A stretch of 64,000 nt of DNA. It comes from Anaerovirgula multivorans (GTDB lineage: Bacteria; Bacillota; Clostridia; Peptostreptococcales; Natronincolaceae). Location of the stretch: contig NZ_FZOJ01000001.1 of NCBI RefSeq assembly GCF_900188145.1, forward strand, positions 1 through 64,000, written 5' to 3'. The notes under the pieces were generated by a model. The model did no database searches and was not told the DNA's origin. It was given only the letters and a program-made list of their open reading frames with translations. A program made the position numbers and the translations under genes. Numbering within the stretch: position 1 is the stretch's first letter; every line of letters starts with the position of its first letter. Positions 43,280 through 51,957 of the stretch are shown here, in pieces.

Positions 43280-43341
43280 GGGGGCAAAATGTGTTATTAT
43301 GGCATTGAGTAGAATTATCAAAACCCCCACTTATTACTAAG

Positions 43342-43376
43342 AAACCCTGTTCAGTTGAATGGGGTTTTCTCTTTTG
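43342..43376 (+). terminator. Terminator after the late regulator
   Basis: Arms aaaccc (43342-43347) and gggttt (43362-43367), extended by wobble pairs, followed by tttctctttt. Confidence 0.65.
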
Positions 43377-43439
43377 GAGTGATGTAATGTATGAAGTTAA
43401 CTATATAAATGCAAAATAGCAAATAAAAGGAATGATAAC

Positions 43440-43781
43440 ATGAACGATTATTTAAAAGGGCAAGTAGATAATTATTGTTATATGATTAAAACTGGAAAAC
43501 CAACAGCTGTAGTAGCAATACAAGAGAGATACTTAAAAGAGGCTAGGGAAATAGTAAAAGAGTATCAATTAAAAGCATATGTGGAAGATCTATCGGATGA
43601 TTGGAAAACATTGTGGATATATAAGGATGATTATTTGATAGAAATTATAAAAAAAATGCCTGAACAACCAAAAGACGTCTATGATCACTGGGTATTAGGT
43701 AAAATCTTTGGCTATTCAGACGATGCAATAAAAAATTTTATCGATACTAAGCTTTACGATACTCTGTGTGATAACATTTAG
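43440..43781 (+). CDS. Hypothetical protein
   Basis: 113 residues from ATG after aaaaggaatg. It has KTGKPTAVVAIQERYLKEAREIV near the N-terminus and HWVLGKIFGYSDDAIKNFI near the end, suggesting a soluble alpha/beta protein. No family recognised. It lies outside the early and late operons, and its end overlaps the tail of a minus-strand zinc-ribbon gene. Confidence 0.6.
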   Translation: MNDYLKGQVDNYCYMIKTGKPTAVVAIQERYLKEAREIVKEYQLKAYVEDLSDDWKTLWIYKDDYLIEIIKKMPEQPKDVYDHWVLGKIFGYSDDAIKNFIDTKLYDTLCDNI

Positions 43782-43941
43782 GACATGGTGGCAAAGTATC
43801 GGTGTGGTCATCTAACACAACTCTTTGGCCACACTTTTTACAAATGTAGGTTCCTTTTGAGTAGAAGGAGCCAATAGGCTCTTTTCTTTCTATACAAGAA
43901 AAAAGCAGGAGATTAATCCTGCTTTTCTGAGCATAGTTCAT
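43747..43941 (-). CDS. Zinc-ribbon protein (accessory island)
   Basis: Up to 64 residues (ATG 43941). The C-terminal part GTYICKKCGQRVVLDDHTD, then LPPCPKC, is a clear zinc ribbon like those of small proteins of that name. The N-terminal part is read from DNA that also codes for the end of the HTH gene and contains its terminator, so the native start is doubtful. It may be a fragment attached to a new upstream sequence. Confidence 0.45.
   Translation of the reverse strand: MNYAQKSRINLLLFSCIERKEPIGSFYSKGTYICKKCGQRVVLDDHTDTLPPCPKCYHTEYRKA
43904..43923 (-). terminator. Terminator after the island HTH gene
   Basis: agcagga (43904-43910) and tcctgct (43917-43923) with a T-run on the minus strand side (43897-43903). 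It overlaps the stop codon of the HTH gene, so most transcripts should end here. Confidence 0.75.
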
Positions 43942-44101
43942 CAAGCGTTACACCTAGAGCTTTGGCAAGCTTCAGGGCAGTTGATACAAGGCAGTCACCA
44001 CGCTTTTCAATGTCTTGAATTGTGCGGCGTGGTACGCCAGATAATTCAACGAGTTTTGGAACGCTTAAATTTTGAGATTCTCTAATTTCACGTAATCGCA
44101 T
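43913..44101 (-). CDS. Small XRE regulator (accessory island)
   Basis: 62 residues from ATG after aaggaagtg: MRLREIRESQNLSVPKLVELSGVPRRTIQDIEKRGDCL is an HTH, followed by ALKLAKALGVTLDELC. It is read against the late phage genes. It may bind the palindrome in the island promoter at 44430-44458 (inference). Confidence 0.78.
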   Translation of the reverse strand: MRLREIRESQNLSVPKLVELSGVPRRTIQDIEKRGDCLVSTALKLAKALGVTLDELCSEKQD

Positions 44102-44251
44102 AAAATCACTTCCTTGAGGTTATAATTGTTAGTATAGAGTTTGTCACAAATAAGATCATTATTACAATGTCTATCCATGTTGGGTTAGATAGGTCAACAA
44201 TTTTCAAAATGACAAATAAGATTAGAAAGATTGAAAAGATATTGTTAGTTG

Positions 44252-44280
44252 TTTTCATAATTTCCAGTGTATGATATAAT
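44252..44280 (+). promoter_or_regulatory. Rightward promoter facing the 28-residue ORF
   Basis: TTTTCA (44252-44257), 17 bases, TATAAT (44275-44280). The transcript would start near 44287 and run antisense into the 3' end of the minus-strand small gene, meeting the gaggggc/gcccctc hairpin and a T-run at 44322-44328. This is the geometry of an antisense RNA. Confidence 0.5.
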
Positions 44281-44317
44281 TATTTTAGAAGGTGAGGGGC
44301 TTTCGCCCCTCTGGCTC

Positions 44318-44404
44318 TTACTCTTTTTTGGTTAGTTCTTTGAGCTTGGACGCTATCTGGAGAACCAACCATACTGCTGTAAGAGCTTTTATTATGTCAT
44401 CCAC
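44318..44404 (-). CDS. 28-residue hydrophobic/basic peptide (accessory island)
   Basis: From GTG 7 bases after the perfect ribosome site aaaggaggtgag: MDDIIKALTAVWLVLQIASK, then a basic end LKELTKKE. It has a strong promoter and a structured 3' region, the hairpin gaggggc-tttc-gcccctc at 44294-44311. Size, hydrophobic middle and basic tail resemble type I toxins and other small membrane-active peptides, but no homologue is recognised. It would be read first in a minus-strand unit with the HTH gene. Confidence 0.55.
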   Translation of the reverse strand: MDDIIKALTAVWLVLQIASKLKELTKKE

Positions 44405-44429
44405 TGTCTCACCTCCTTTCTATAATATA

Positions 44430-44458
44430 ATTATAGCACGTCGTATCGTGCTAGTCAA
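44430..44458 (-). promoter_or_regulatory. Strong promoter with palindrome filling the spacer
   Basis: On the minus strand TTGACT (44458-44453), exactly 17 bases and TATAAT (44435-44430). The 18-bp imperfect palindrome agcacg-N6-cgtgct (44435-44452) fills the spacer, so a bound repressor would block it completely. Confidence 0.75.
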
Positions 44459-44543
44459 TACTTTTTTTATAAATTTTGGTAATTATTTTTGAAAAATTAT
44501 TAGAGTCGAATAGACTCTTTTTCTTTTGGAGTTGATTGATAGT

Positions 44544-44924
44544 ATGCTTAAGAGCTGCAAATATTGTATGAGAATACACGACAGTAAATACGACTGTGGT
44601 AAAAAGCCACAGAGAAAGAAAAAAGGAAATGAGAAAGATAGGTTCAGATGGACACAAGCATGGCAAAAGAAAAGAGAAGAGATCAAGCAAAGAGATAAGT
44701 ATCTCTGTCAGATATGCATCAGAAATTTATATGATACATTCAAGCAATACAACTACATTGATCTAGAGGTACATCATGCAGAATCATTAGAAGATGCTTT
44801 CGATAAAAGACTAGATAATGACAATCTCATTACTATATGCGAAAGGCATCATGAATTGGCAGAGAAGGGGGATATACCTTTAAAAGTAATATTAGACATA
44901 ATAAAAGAGCAAGAGGCTCAATAG
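44544..44924 (+). CDS. HNH endonuclease (packaging-associated)
   Basis: 126 residues. Zinc-binding cysteines lie in SCKYCMRIHDSKYDCG, YLCQIC begins the HNH fold, LEVHHAESL holds the catalytic His pair, and LITICERHHELAE closes it. HNH proteins next to the terminase genes assist DNA cleavage in HK97-like phages. ATG 44544 gives the usual N-terminus of this family; TTG 44526 is possible. The cos site, if there is one, would lie between here and the small terminase gene (44925-45043). Confidence 0.88.
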   Translation: MLKSCKYCMRIHDSKYDCGKKPQRKKKGNEKDRFRWTQAWQKKREEIKQRDKYLCQICIRNLYDTFKQYNYIDLEVHHAESLEDAFDKRLDNDNLITICERHHELAEKGDIPLKVILDIIKEQEAQ

Positions 44925-45043
44925 GGTACCCCCCGAGGTGTAGCAGGTAAATTTATCAAGACCGCCAACACCACATACCCCCATCAGAAGATAAAATATT
45001 CCCACATCAGGTTTTAAAATTATTTTGAAAGGAGTTGATCTTA

Positions 45044-45613
45044 ATGCCGACACCCCCAAAGCCTTTTTCCGTATTGACCAATGAAAAAAAATCCCACAGG
45101 ACTAAAGCAGAATTGGAGCAACGCCGTAAGGGTGAAGAAGCTCTTTCAACGGGCACGGCATTGAAAGAACGTCCTGAGGTGAAAGACAACCCAACAGCAC
45201 ACAAGGAATTCTTAAGGATCAATAAGTTACTGAAACAGATTAAAAAAAATGATGCAATATATGAGCCGGTGATAAACCGATACTGTATGCTACAAGCTGA
45301 GTGTAAAGATTTCGAAGAAAAGAGAGAATCGTTTTACAGAGATTTGCAAGAGCTCACAAAGGATAAGGAAAGCCGAATTGAATCTGAGGAGATGTCACTG
45401 AGTGCGTACTACAGAATGAAAAACAATCTCCAGAATACAATAATCGCCCTAGATCGTCAAGTGCAGAGCAAACGGAAGATGTTACTTGATATTGAAAAGG
45501 AGAACATAATGACTATTGCGGCGGCACTGAGGAGCATACCGAAGAAGGTCGATGAATCAAAGAATCCACTTTTGGAAGCTCTGAAAGGTAAACGGGGAAA
45601 TGGTACAGGATAG
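45044..45613 (+). CDS. Terminase small subunit (P27 family)
   Basis: 189 residues from ATG after aaaggagttg. The N-terminal stretch EKKSHRTKAELEQRRKGEEALSTG, EFLRINKLLKQI and the helical middle match P27-type small terminases. It recognises phage DNA for packaging. It overlaps the large subunit gene by 14 bases. Its G+C is higher than that of the early region, which suggests a separate origin for the packaging module. Confidence 0.85.
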   Translation: MPTPPKPFSVLTNEKKSHRTKAELEQRRKGEEALSTGTALKERPEVKDNPTAHKEFLRINKLLKQIKKNDAIYEPVINRYCMLQAECKDFEEKRESFYRDLQELTKDKESRIESEEMSLSAYYRMKNNLQNTIIALDRQVQSKRKMLLDIEKENIMTIAAALRSIPKKVDESKNPLLEALKGKRGNGTG

Positions 45614-47327
45614 CAGGGCATATAAATACGCTCAATGGTGTGTAATCCCCGAAAACAGAAAAGTGCCGAAATACGTCAAGAAACAAGCACAAGCATGGTT
45701 GGATATAGCAGACGGTAAAGATGATGAAGCGTACGTTGATGAAGAGGCATTAGAACAGGTTTGTACGTTGTTAAGTTTAATGGTGCATCCGGATTTACAG
45801 TGTCCGCTTGATGAGGGGCTAGAGGATTATGCCTGGCTATTGATCGTAGCTGTACTTTGCACAAAGCTTCGAAATGATCAGGGTAAAGATATTAGATATT
45901 ATATAACTGCTGTTTTGGAGATATCTCGAAAAAATTTCAAGACCTTCAATGCTGCGGTTATTTTTATTCTGCTAATGTTAACAGATCCGCAGTTCAGCAG
46001 GTTCTTCTCCGTGGCACCCGATTTAAAACTCTCTAAAGAGTTACAGCTGGCACTTAGAAAGATTATTAAAGTCAGTCCAATGCTAGTAGAAAACAATGCA
46101 TTTAAAATTCTCAGAAGTGAAATTCGATGTCTTCTGACTGAGAGCGAATACACTCCACTAGCCTATAGCGAAGATCGAATGGACGGGAAATTAGCCAATG
46201 CATTCCTTGCCGATGAGGCAGGGGCCATGGACAGCTATCCGATTGAAGCTATGAGATCATCACAAATCACACTCTTTAATAAATTAGGTATCATAATCAG
46301 TACTCAGTATCCCAATGATAACAACGGGATGATCGATGAAATCGACATCTCAAAGAAAACCTTAGATGGGTTGCGCAGGAGTAAACGACGGTTTTCACTG
46401 CTCTATGAGCCAGATGACCAATTTTTATCAGATGACCAATGGAAAACTGAAGATTTGATTATCTATCAAGCAAACCCCGTAGCCGTTACTAATGAACATG
46501 TTTTTGAGGCTATCAAGGAGATGCGGGAAGATGCTGCTGATTATGAAAACAAGCGAGAAAATTACCTGTGTAAGCACAATAACATCAAATATAAGAGTCT
46601 GGGAGTCGAAGGGTTTGTTGAAATTACCAAGGTTAGAGAGTGTAAGATTAAATATGACCCTGAGTTTTGGAAAGGTAAACGAGTATTTATAGGGATTGAC
46701 CTTTCTCAATCCGATGACAATACAGCAGTGGTGATGGTGACATGGCACGACGGGAAACTATATTGTATGGCATGGGGATACATACCAGCAGGAAGAAAGG
46801 CTATAAAAACAAAAAAAGAAGACGTGGATTACAATAGATTAATTAAAGATGGGGTTTGTTTTGAGTGTGGAGATGAGATTATTGATTATGGATTTATAGA
46901 GGCATTCATAATGGGTAGTGACAAGAGATCCGAAGAATTTCTACGTTTAAGTATCGAAGAAAAATTTGGAGTTGAAGTGGTTCAGATAGGATATGACAGA
47001 TACAACGCAATTAGTTCTATTCAGAAATTTGAAGAGGCCGAATATGAATGCGTAGAAGTAAAACAACATTCAAGCGTACTTCACATGCCGACAAAGCTGC
47101 TGTATGAATGTATTCTAAATAAGGTTTTTCAGTACTGCGAAAACCTGCTGCTGGAAATAAACTTTCAAAATGCACGTTGCACAAAAGATACAAATCTAAA
47201 TAAATACGTCAATAAGAAAAAATCTTCCGGCAAAGTAGATATGGTTGTTGGGTTGATTATTGCTACTTATTTGTTGCAACAAGATATGTTATTTGGGGGA
47301 GATGATTTTGCAGTACAAGTTGTATAG
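45600..47327 (+). CDS. Terminase large subunit
   Basis: 575 residues. The ATPase motif is ISRKNFKTFNAAV (near 103), a variant of the usual R-K-N-G-K-T with Phe in place of Gly; Walker B is NAFLADEAGA (near 200). The nuclease domain has FIGIDLSQSDDNTAV and VQIGYDRYNA. It drives DNA into the prohead and cuts it. It starts at ATG inside the small-subunit gene. Confidence 0.92.
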   Translation: MVQDSRAYKYAQWCVIPENRKVPKYVKKQAQAWLDIADGKDDEAYVDEEALEQVCTLLSLMVHPDLQCPLDEGLEDYAWLLIVAVLCTKLRNDQGKDIRYYITAVLEISRKNFKTFNAAVIFILLMLTDPQFSRFFSVAPDLKLSKELQLALRKIIKVSPMLVENNAFKILRSEIRCLLTESEYTPLAYSEDRMDGKLANAFLADEAGAMDSYPIEAMRSSQITLFNKLGIIISTQYPNDNNGMIDEIDISKKTLDGLRRSKRRFSLLYEPDDQFLSDDQWKTEDLIIYQANPVAVTNEHVFEAIKEMREDAADYENKRENYLCKHNNIKYKSLGVEGFVEITKVRECKIKYDPEFWKGKRVFIGIDLSQSDDNTAVVMVTWHDGKLYCMAWGYIPAGRKAIKTKKEDVDYNRLIKDGVCFECGDEIIDYGFIEAFIMGSDKRSEEFLRLSIEEKFGVEVVQIGYDRYNAISSIQKFEEAEYECVEVKQHSSVLHMPTKLLYECILNKVFQYCENLLLEINFQNARCTKDTNLNKYVNKKKSSGKVDMVVGLIIATYLLQQDMLFGGDDFAVQVV

Positions 47328-47342
47328 AAAGGCGGTGAGAAA

Positions 47343-48572
47343 TTGAGATGGCCATGGCAGAAAGAACAAAGAACCGAGGAAATAACTCCTGAGGTTGATA
47401 CTGCACTCCTCCAGGCTTTACTAGGTAGCACTACAATTAATAAAACAGAAGCATTGAATATACCTTCTGTAAAGAGCTGCATAAAGTTTATCGCAGATAC
47501 AGTTTCCATGTTACCTATAAAGCTATATAAAGACGTTGGAGGGAAAGCTGAGGAGGTGAAAAATGATGCAAGAACAGATTTGCTAAATGATGATACTAGA
47601 GATACTCTTGATGCAGTACAGTTCTGGAAAGCACTTATAACAGATTACTTTCTTGGAAAAGGTGGTTATGCCTATATAAATAGACATTTAAACAATGTTG
47701 TAAGCTTGCATTATGTTGATGAAACCCATATATCAACGATTAAAAATACTGATCCAATTTTTAAGTCTTATAGAATTCTTGTAAATGGAAGAGATTACTG
47801 GCCCCATGAGTTTATAAAAGTTTTGAGAAATACAAAAGATGGAACTCAAGGTCAAAGTATTATTGAAGAGCATAACTTAATCTTAAGCGTAGCATATAAT
47901 TCCTTATTATTTGAAGAAACGCTTGTAAAAAAAGGCGGTAATAAAAAAGGGTTTGTAAAATCACCTAAAAAATTAACGCAGGAATCAATGGACAAACTTA
48001 AAGAAGCCTGGAAAAGGTTATACAGCAATAACAGTGAAAATGTTGTAATACTCAATGAAGGATTAGAATTTCAAGAGGCTTCAAATACATCTGTAGAAAT
48101 GCAATTAAATGAAAACAAAGAGACTAACTCAGCTGAAATCTGTAAATTATTTAATATACCTGAAAACATTATTAGAGGCACTGCAACATCCAAGGAATAT
48201 ACAAATGCTTTTAAAATGGGTGTTATGCCTGTACTAAAAACAATAGAATGCGCTTTAAATAGAGAACTTCTACTCGAAAATGAGAAGAGTTCTTTTTATT
48301 TTGCCTTTGACACCAAAGAAATGCTTAAAGGCGATATAAAAGAAAGGTTTGATGCTTATAAGACAGCAATAGATGCAAATTTTATGCAAATTGATGAAGT
48401 TAGATATATGGAAGACTTACCTGCATTAGACCTAAATTGGATTAAACTAGGGCTTGATTCAGTCTTGTATGATCCAAAAACTAAAACAATCTATACTCCA
48501 AATACGGATCAAACGAAGCAAATTGATAACTTGAAAGGTGGTGAGGACGATGAAAGCGGAAATCAGAGCTGA
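47343..48572 (+). CDS. Phage portal protein (HK97 family)
   Basis: 409 residues from TTG after aaggcggtg. It has IPSVKSCIKFIADTVSMLPIKLY near the N-terminus, SLHYVDETHI, IEEHNLILSVAYNSLLFEE, and IPENIIRGTATSKEYTNAFK, all typical of HK97 portals. It forms the dodecameric ring at the head vertex. Confidence 0.92.
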   Translation: MRWPWQKEQRTEEITPEVDTALLQALLGSTTINKTEALNIPSVKSCIKFIADTVSMLPIKLYKDVGGKAEEVKNDARTDLLNDDTRDTLDAVQFWKALITDYFLGKGGYAYINRHLNNVVSLHYVDETHISTIKNTDPIFKSYRILVNGRDYWPHEFIKVLRNTKDGTQGQSIIEEHNLILSVAYNSLLFEETLVKKGGNKKGFVKSPKKLTQESMDKLKEAWKRLYSNNSENVVILNEGLEFQEASNTSVEMQLNENKETNSAEICKLFNIPENIIRGTATSKEYTNAFKMGVMPVLKTIECALNRELLLENEKSSFYFAFDTKEMLKGDIKERFDAYKTAIDANFMQIDEVRYMEDLPALDLNWIKLGLDSVLYDPKTKTIYTPNTDQTKQIDNLKGGEDDESGNQS

Positions 48573-49137
48573 TGGATTACATATAGTTGGTTATGTGAAT
48601 GTACCTGGTAGAGAAAGCAGGCCAGTAATTACTCCACGTGGCAAAGTTATTGAGGTAATTGAACAAAGAGCCTTTCAGAGAGCTATTGGGAAAGTAGATA
48701 ATATTGATTTAAAAGTAGACCATGAAAGAAAGATAGCATCCACAAAAGAAGGTAGTTTAAAAGTATATGAGGATGAAGTTGGATTAAGAGCAGAGGCGGC
48801 TATTTTAGATGAAGAAGTAATCCAGGGAGCAAAGGAAGGAAAGCTAAAAGGTTGGAGCTTTAATATGATGAAGGTTGTAGATGAGATAGAAGAGAGAACT
48901 GGTAAACTGCCTTTAAGAAGAGTTAAGGACTTTGTTATGACTGAAATAACCTTAGCATTAAGAAAAATGCCAGTGTATTCATCCACATCTATTGAGTTAA
49001 GAGCAGAAGAAGAGGAAGAAGTTGAAATAAGAACTTCTGAATGCGATACTGCAGTAATTGATTTAACAGAAGCAAAGAAGGACACAATTAATTATTCAGA
49101 ATGTGAAAATAGAATATTACAATTAAAGGAGAGATAA
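48550..49137 (+). CDS. Prohead protease (HK97 family)
   Basis: 195 residues from ATG overlapping the portal gene by 23 bases. IVGYVNVPGRESRP, VIEQRAFQRAI, LKVDHER with the catalytic His, and LKGWSFNM with the catalytic Ser identify the family. It cleaves the capsid leader during maturation. Confidence 0.88.
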   Translation: MKAEIRADGLHIVGYVNVPGRESRPVITPRGKVIEVIEQRAFQRAIGKVDNIDLKVDHERKIASTKEGSLKVYEDEVGLRAEAAILDEEVIQGAKEGKLKGWSFNMMKVVDEIEERTGKLPLRRVKDFVMTEITLALRKMPVYSSTSIELRAEEEEEVEIRTSECDTAVIDLTEAKKDTINYSECENRILQLKER

Positions 49138-49140
49138 TCT

Positions 49141-50280
49141 ATGAAATTAAAAGCACTGTTAGAAAAAAGAAACAATAAGGTAGTTGAAATGAAAGCATTA
49201 CTTGATAGGGCAAAGACAGAGGAAAGAGCAATGACAGAGGAAGAAATGACACAATTCAACAATCTAGAGAAAGAAATTAAAGATCTAGACACAACAATCG
49301 AAGCAGAAAAGAGAGCAAGCAGCCTAGAAGTCATTGATGATACAAAGAAAAATGTAGGGGTAGAAGAAAGAGCAGAAGCAGAAGAGAGAGCTTTTGCAAG
49401 CTATATTCGTGGAGTAATTGAAGAAAGAGCAGACATTAATTTAACTGTTGGCGATAACGGAGCAGTTGTACCTTCATCTATTGCAAACAAAATTATAAAG
49501 AAGGTATACGACATTTGTCCTATCTATCAATTAGCTACCAGATACAATATAGGTGGAACTTTAAATATTCCATATTATGATGAGGCTACACAGAAAATAG
49601 AGATGGCTTACGCTACAGAGTTCCAAGAGCTAGAATCTACATCAGGAAAATTCTTAAGCATTGAACTTAAAGGTTTCTTAGCTGGAGTATTAAGTAAAGT
49701 ATCAAAGTCCTTAATAAACAACTCTCAATTTGATATAGTTAGCTTTGTAGTTAGTGCTATGGCCGATGCTATCTCTAAATGGATTGAAAATGAATTATTA
49801 AATGGTACCGACAATAAGATAGAAGGATTATCTACAGTAACTCAAAAAGTAGATGCTGCTAGCTCAACAGCAATTACTGCTGACGAGTTAATAGATCTGC
49901 AAGAGGCAGTGCCAGACATATATCAAGGTAGTGCCATTTGGATCATGAATAGAGCAACTAGAAAAGCTATAAGAAAGCTAAAAGATGGCGACGGAACTTA
50001 CCTATTACAAAAAGATTTCAATGCCAAGTGGGGTTATACTTTATTAGGTAAAGATGTATACACATCAGATAACATGCCTACGATGGCAGCTGGAAAGACC
50101 GCTATCTTTTATGGGGATATGAATGGACTAGCTGTTAAGCTATCAGAAAATATGAATATAGAAGTACTTAGAGAAAAATTTGCTACACAACATGCTATAG
50201 GAGTAGTTGGTTGGATTGAGATTGATTCTAAGGTAGAAAATTCACAAAAAATTGCTAAGTTAGTAATGAAAACAACATAA
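49141..50280 (+). CDS. Major capsid protein (HK97 fold)
   Basis: 379 residues. Residues 1-about 85 are a charged coiled coil serving as the scaffolding leader, to be removed by the protease. The HK97-fold part follows from FASYIRGVIEE, with VPSSIANKIIKK, TLNIPYYDEAT, NELLNGT, DIYQGSAIWIMNRATRKAI and the C-terminal FATQHAIGVVGW. Confidence 0.9.
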   Translation: MKLKALLEKRNNKVVEMKALLDRAKTEERAMTEEEMTQFNNLEKEIKDLDTTIEAEKRASSLEVIDDTKKNVGVEERAEAEERAFASYIRGVIEERADINLTVGDNGAVVPSSIANKIIKKVYDICPIYQLATRYNIGGTLNIPYYDEATQKIEMAYATEFQELESTSGKFLSIELKGFLAGVLSKVSKSLINNSQFDIVSFVVSAMADAISKWIENELLNGTDNKIEGLSTVTQKVDAASSTAITADELIDLQEAVPDIYQGSAIWIMNRATRKAIRKLKDGDGTYLLQKDFNAKWGYTLLGKDVYTSDNMPTMAAGKTAIFYGDMNGLAVKLSENMNIEVLREKFATQHAIGVVGWIEIDSKVENSQKIAKLVMKTT

Positions 50281-50293
50281 TTGGAGGTAGATT

Positions 50294-50476
50294 ATGAAAG
50301 TTAAGGCACTAGTGAGTTTTTCGGGTACTTTTTCAATGTATAAGGGAGAGATCAAGGAGTGTAGCGATAAGGCTATACTCCTTGATCTTCTACAGGCTGG
50401 ATACATTGAAGAAATCAAATCAGAGAGACCTAAAAAGGATGTGAAATCCAGTGAAAGTAAGCGAAATAACAAATAA
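50294..50476 (+). CDS. Small head-region phage protein
   Basis: 60 residues from ATG after ttggaggtag. The N-terminal half (MKVKALVSFSGTFSMYKGEI, then CSDKAILLDLLQAGYIEE) resembles the small beta-domain proteins often encoded between capsid and connector genes; the basic C-terminus overlaps the next gene. Confidence 0.6.
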   Translation: MKVKALVSFSGTFSMYKGEIKECSDKAILLDLLQAGYIEEIKSERPKKDVKSSESKRNNK

Positions 50477-50747
50477 AGAGGTAGCTGAGTATTTACGGCT
50501 CGAACATGAAGAATTAACTGAGGATGAATTGAATCAATTAAATAGCTTATTAAACATAGCTAAAAAATTTATTAAATCATATACAGGATTAACCACAGAG
50601 AAAATAGATACACATGAAGATTTTCATATTGTAGTAATGATTTTGTGTCAGGATATGTATGACAATAGACAAATATATATTGAGAAAGGTAATTTAAATA
50701 AAGTAGTTGAAACGATTCTTGGTATGCATTCAGTCAATCTACTGTAG
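50451..50747 (+). CDS. Head-tail connector protein (gp6/DUF3199-like)
   Basis: 98 residues from GTG. A small helical protein with EDELNQLNSLLNIAKKFIKSY and HIVVMILCQDMYDNRQ, typical of the HK97 gp6-like adaptor that attaches below the portal. Confidence 0.78.
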   Translation: MKVSEITNKEVAEYLRLEHEELTEDELNQLNSLLNIAKKFIKSYTGLTTEKIDTHEDFHIVVMILCQDMYDNRQIYIEKGNLNKVVETILGMHSVNLL

Positions 50748-50755
50748 GTGATAAT

Positions 50756-51079
50756 ATGAATCCAGGCAGGTTAAATAAAAGAATTGAAGTATGGTATAAA
50801 GTAAAAGAATTAAACGATCTAAAACAGACCGTACAAAAGGATAAATTTAAGACAAAACTATGGGCTGCTATAATTCCGCAGACAGGAAAATCTTTTTCGG
50901 CTCCCGCTGATACTAAGCAGGCTGAAATAACCCACAAAATTGAAGTTAGATATAGGAATGATTTAAAAAGTAACATGCATATAAAGTACCGAGGTCGAAG
51001 ATTTGACATTAAGTATATTTTAGATCCCTATGAGAAACATGAAAAACTTGAAATATATGTATCGGAGGTGGTTGAGTAG
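50756..51079 (+). CDS. Head closure / head-tail adaptor protein (SPP1 gp16-like)
   Basis: 107 residues. It starts MNPGRLNKRIEVWY, then LWAAIIPQTGKSF, ITHKIEVRYRNDL and MHIKYRGRRFDIKYILDPYE, the usual pattern of this beta-barrel head-closure family. Confidence 0.83.
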   Translation: MNPGRLNKRIEVWYKVKELNDLKQTVQKDKFKTKLWAAIIPQTGKSFSAPADTKQAEITHKIEVRYRNDLKSNMHIKYRGRRFDIKYILDPYEKHEKLEIYVSEVVE

Positions 51080-51083
51080 GAAC

Positions 51084-51518
51084 ATGTTAACTCTAGAACA
51101 AATTTTAACAACTATTGATGAAAAATTAATAGAAAAGTATACGGATATAGAAATAAATAGTAATGACGTAGAGGAAGGTTTTGATAGACCTTCTTTTTAT
51201 GTGAAGTTTGATAATGTTTCTAGAACAGATTATCTTTATAATTGCAAAAGAAGTTTAACTGTTAGAATATACTATTTCCCCTCCGATAGATACGTATACC
51301 AACTCGAAGTATTAGAGAAACAACAAGAGATAGAGGATTTATTCAGAGAAGGGTTTGAGATAAATAACAGATATTTAAAAATAGTTGAGGGGATAGAGAG
51401 TTATATCACTGATGGGGTACTTCAAATGTCCTTCGATGTAGAGTATTATGATAAACACAAAGAAGACGATGGAGAAGGAAAAGAAAAGATGCAAGAATTG
51501 TATCTGAAAGGCAGTTGA
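51084..51518 (+). CDS. Tail completion/terminator protein (DUF6838-like)
   Basis: 144 residues from ATG (or TTG at 51072) after atcggaggtgg. It has KYTDIEINSNDVEEGFDRPSF, RSLTVRIYYFP and VLQMSFDVEY, which fit tail-terminator proteins of contractile-tail phages of Clostridia. It would cap the tail tube at the head-proximal end. Confidence 0.65.
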   Translation: MLTLEQILTTIDEKLIEKYTDIEINSNDVEEGFDRPSFYVKFDNVSRTDYLYNCKRSLTVRIYYFPSDRYVYQLEVLEKQQEIEDLFREGFEINNRYLKIVEGIESYITDGVLQMSFDVEYYDKHKEDDGEGKEKMQELYLKGS

Positions 51519-51522
51519 TAAC

Positions 51523-51942
51523 ATGTTTAAAATTGAGGATAAAGGCATGGATGAGTTTAGAGACACACTTAGCTACTTTGAAAAAAACTTTCCAAAAGAA
51601 GCTAAAATAGTACTCAGAAAAGCTAAAAATAGGGCAAAAACAATAGTACTTAGAAGGGCTAAACAAGATGTAGGAAAGAAATCTGGTAATTATTACAAAG
51701 CTATAAAAGGTGGTAAAGTATTTAAACAAGATGGGGATTTGACAGCGAGGGTATATATATCAAGTAAAATTGCACCACATGGACACTTGATTGAGCGTGG
51801 ACATAGGCAAGTAACTAAAGATGGCAGAGAGGTTGGTTTCGTAGAAGGGAAATTTGTATTTGATAGAACCAAAAATGAAGTAGGATCACAGTACGATAAG
51901 ATAATAGAGCAAGAGTTTGATAAGATTTTGGATAAATTATAA
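51523..51942 (+). CDS. HK97 gp10-like tail-component protein
   Basis: 139 residues. KEAKIVLRKAKNRAKTIVLRRAK in the N-terminal half and PHGHLIERGHRQVTKDG identify the gp10/minor-tail family that works at head-tail joining. Confidence 0.8.
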   Translation: MFKIEDKGMDEFRDTLSYFEKNFPKEAKIVLRKAKNRAKTIVLRRAKQDVGKKSGNYYKAIKGGKVFKQDGDLTARVYISSKIAPHGHLIERGHRQVTKDGREVGFVEGKFVFDRTKNEVGSQYDKIIEQEFDKILDKL

Positions 51943-51957
51943 AAGGGAGTTGGTAGA

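Noticed and set aside
43280..43341. Late promoter after the RinA/ArpU-like gene
   Set aside because: A late promoter is expected between here and the terminase genes, but no -35/-10 pair in 43280-43439 or 44925-45043 was good enough to report.
44294..44311. gaggggc/gcccctc hairpin as a minus-strand terminator
   Set aside because: No T-run follows in the minus direction. It may still shape the RNA, and on the plus strand a T-run occurs further on, so it is described with the island instead.
44292..44492. Plus-strand frame of 66 codons over the accessory-island promoter
   Set aside because: It runs antisense through the 28-residue ORF and the island promoter and lacks a ribosome site.
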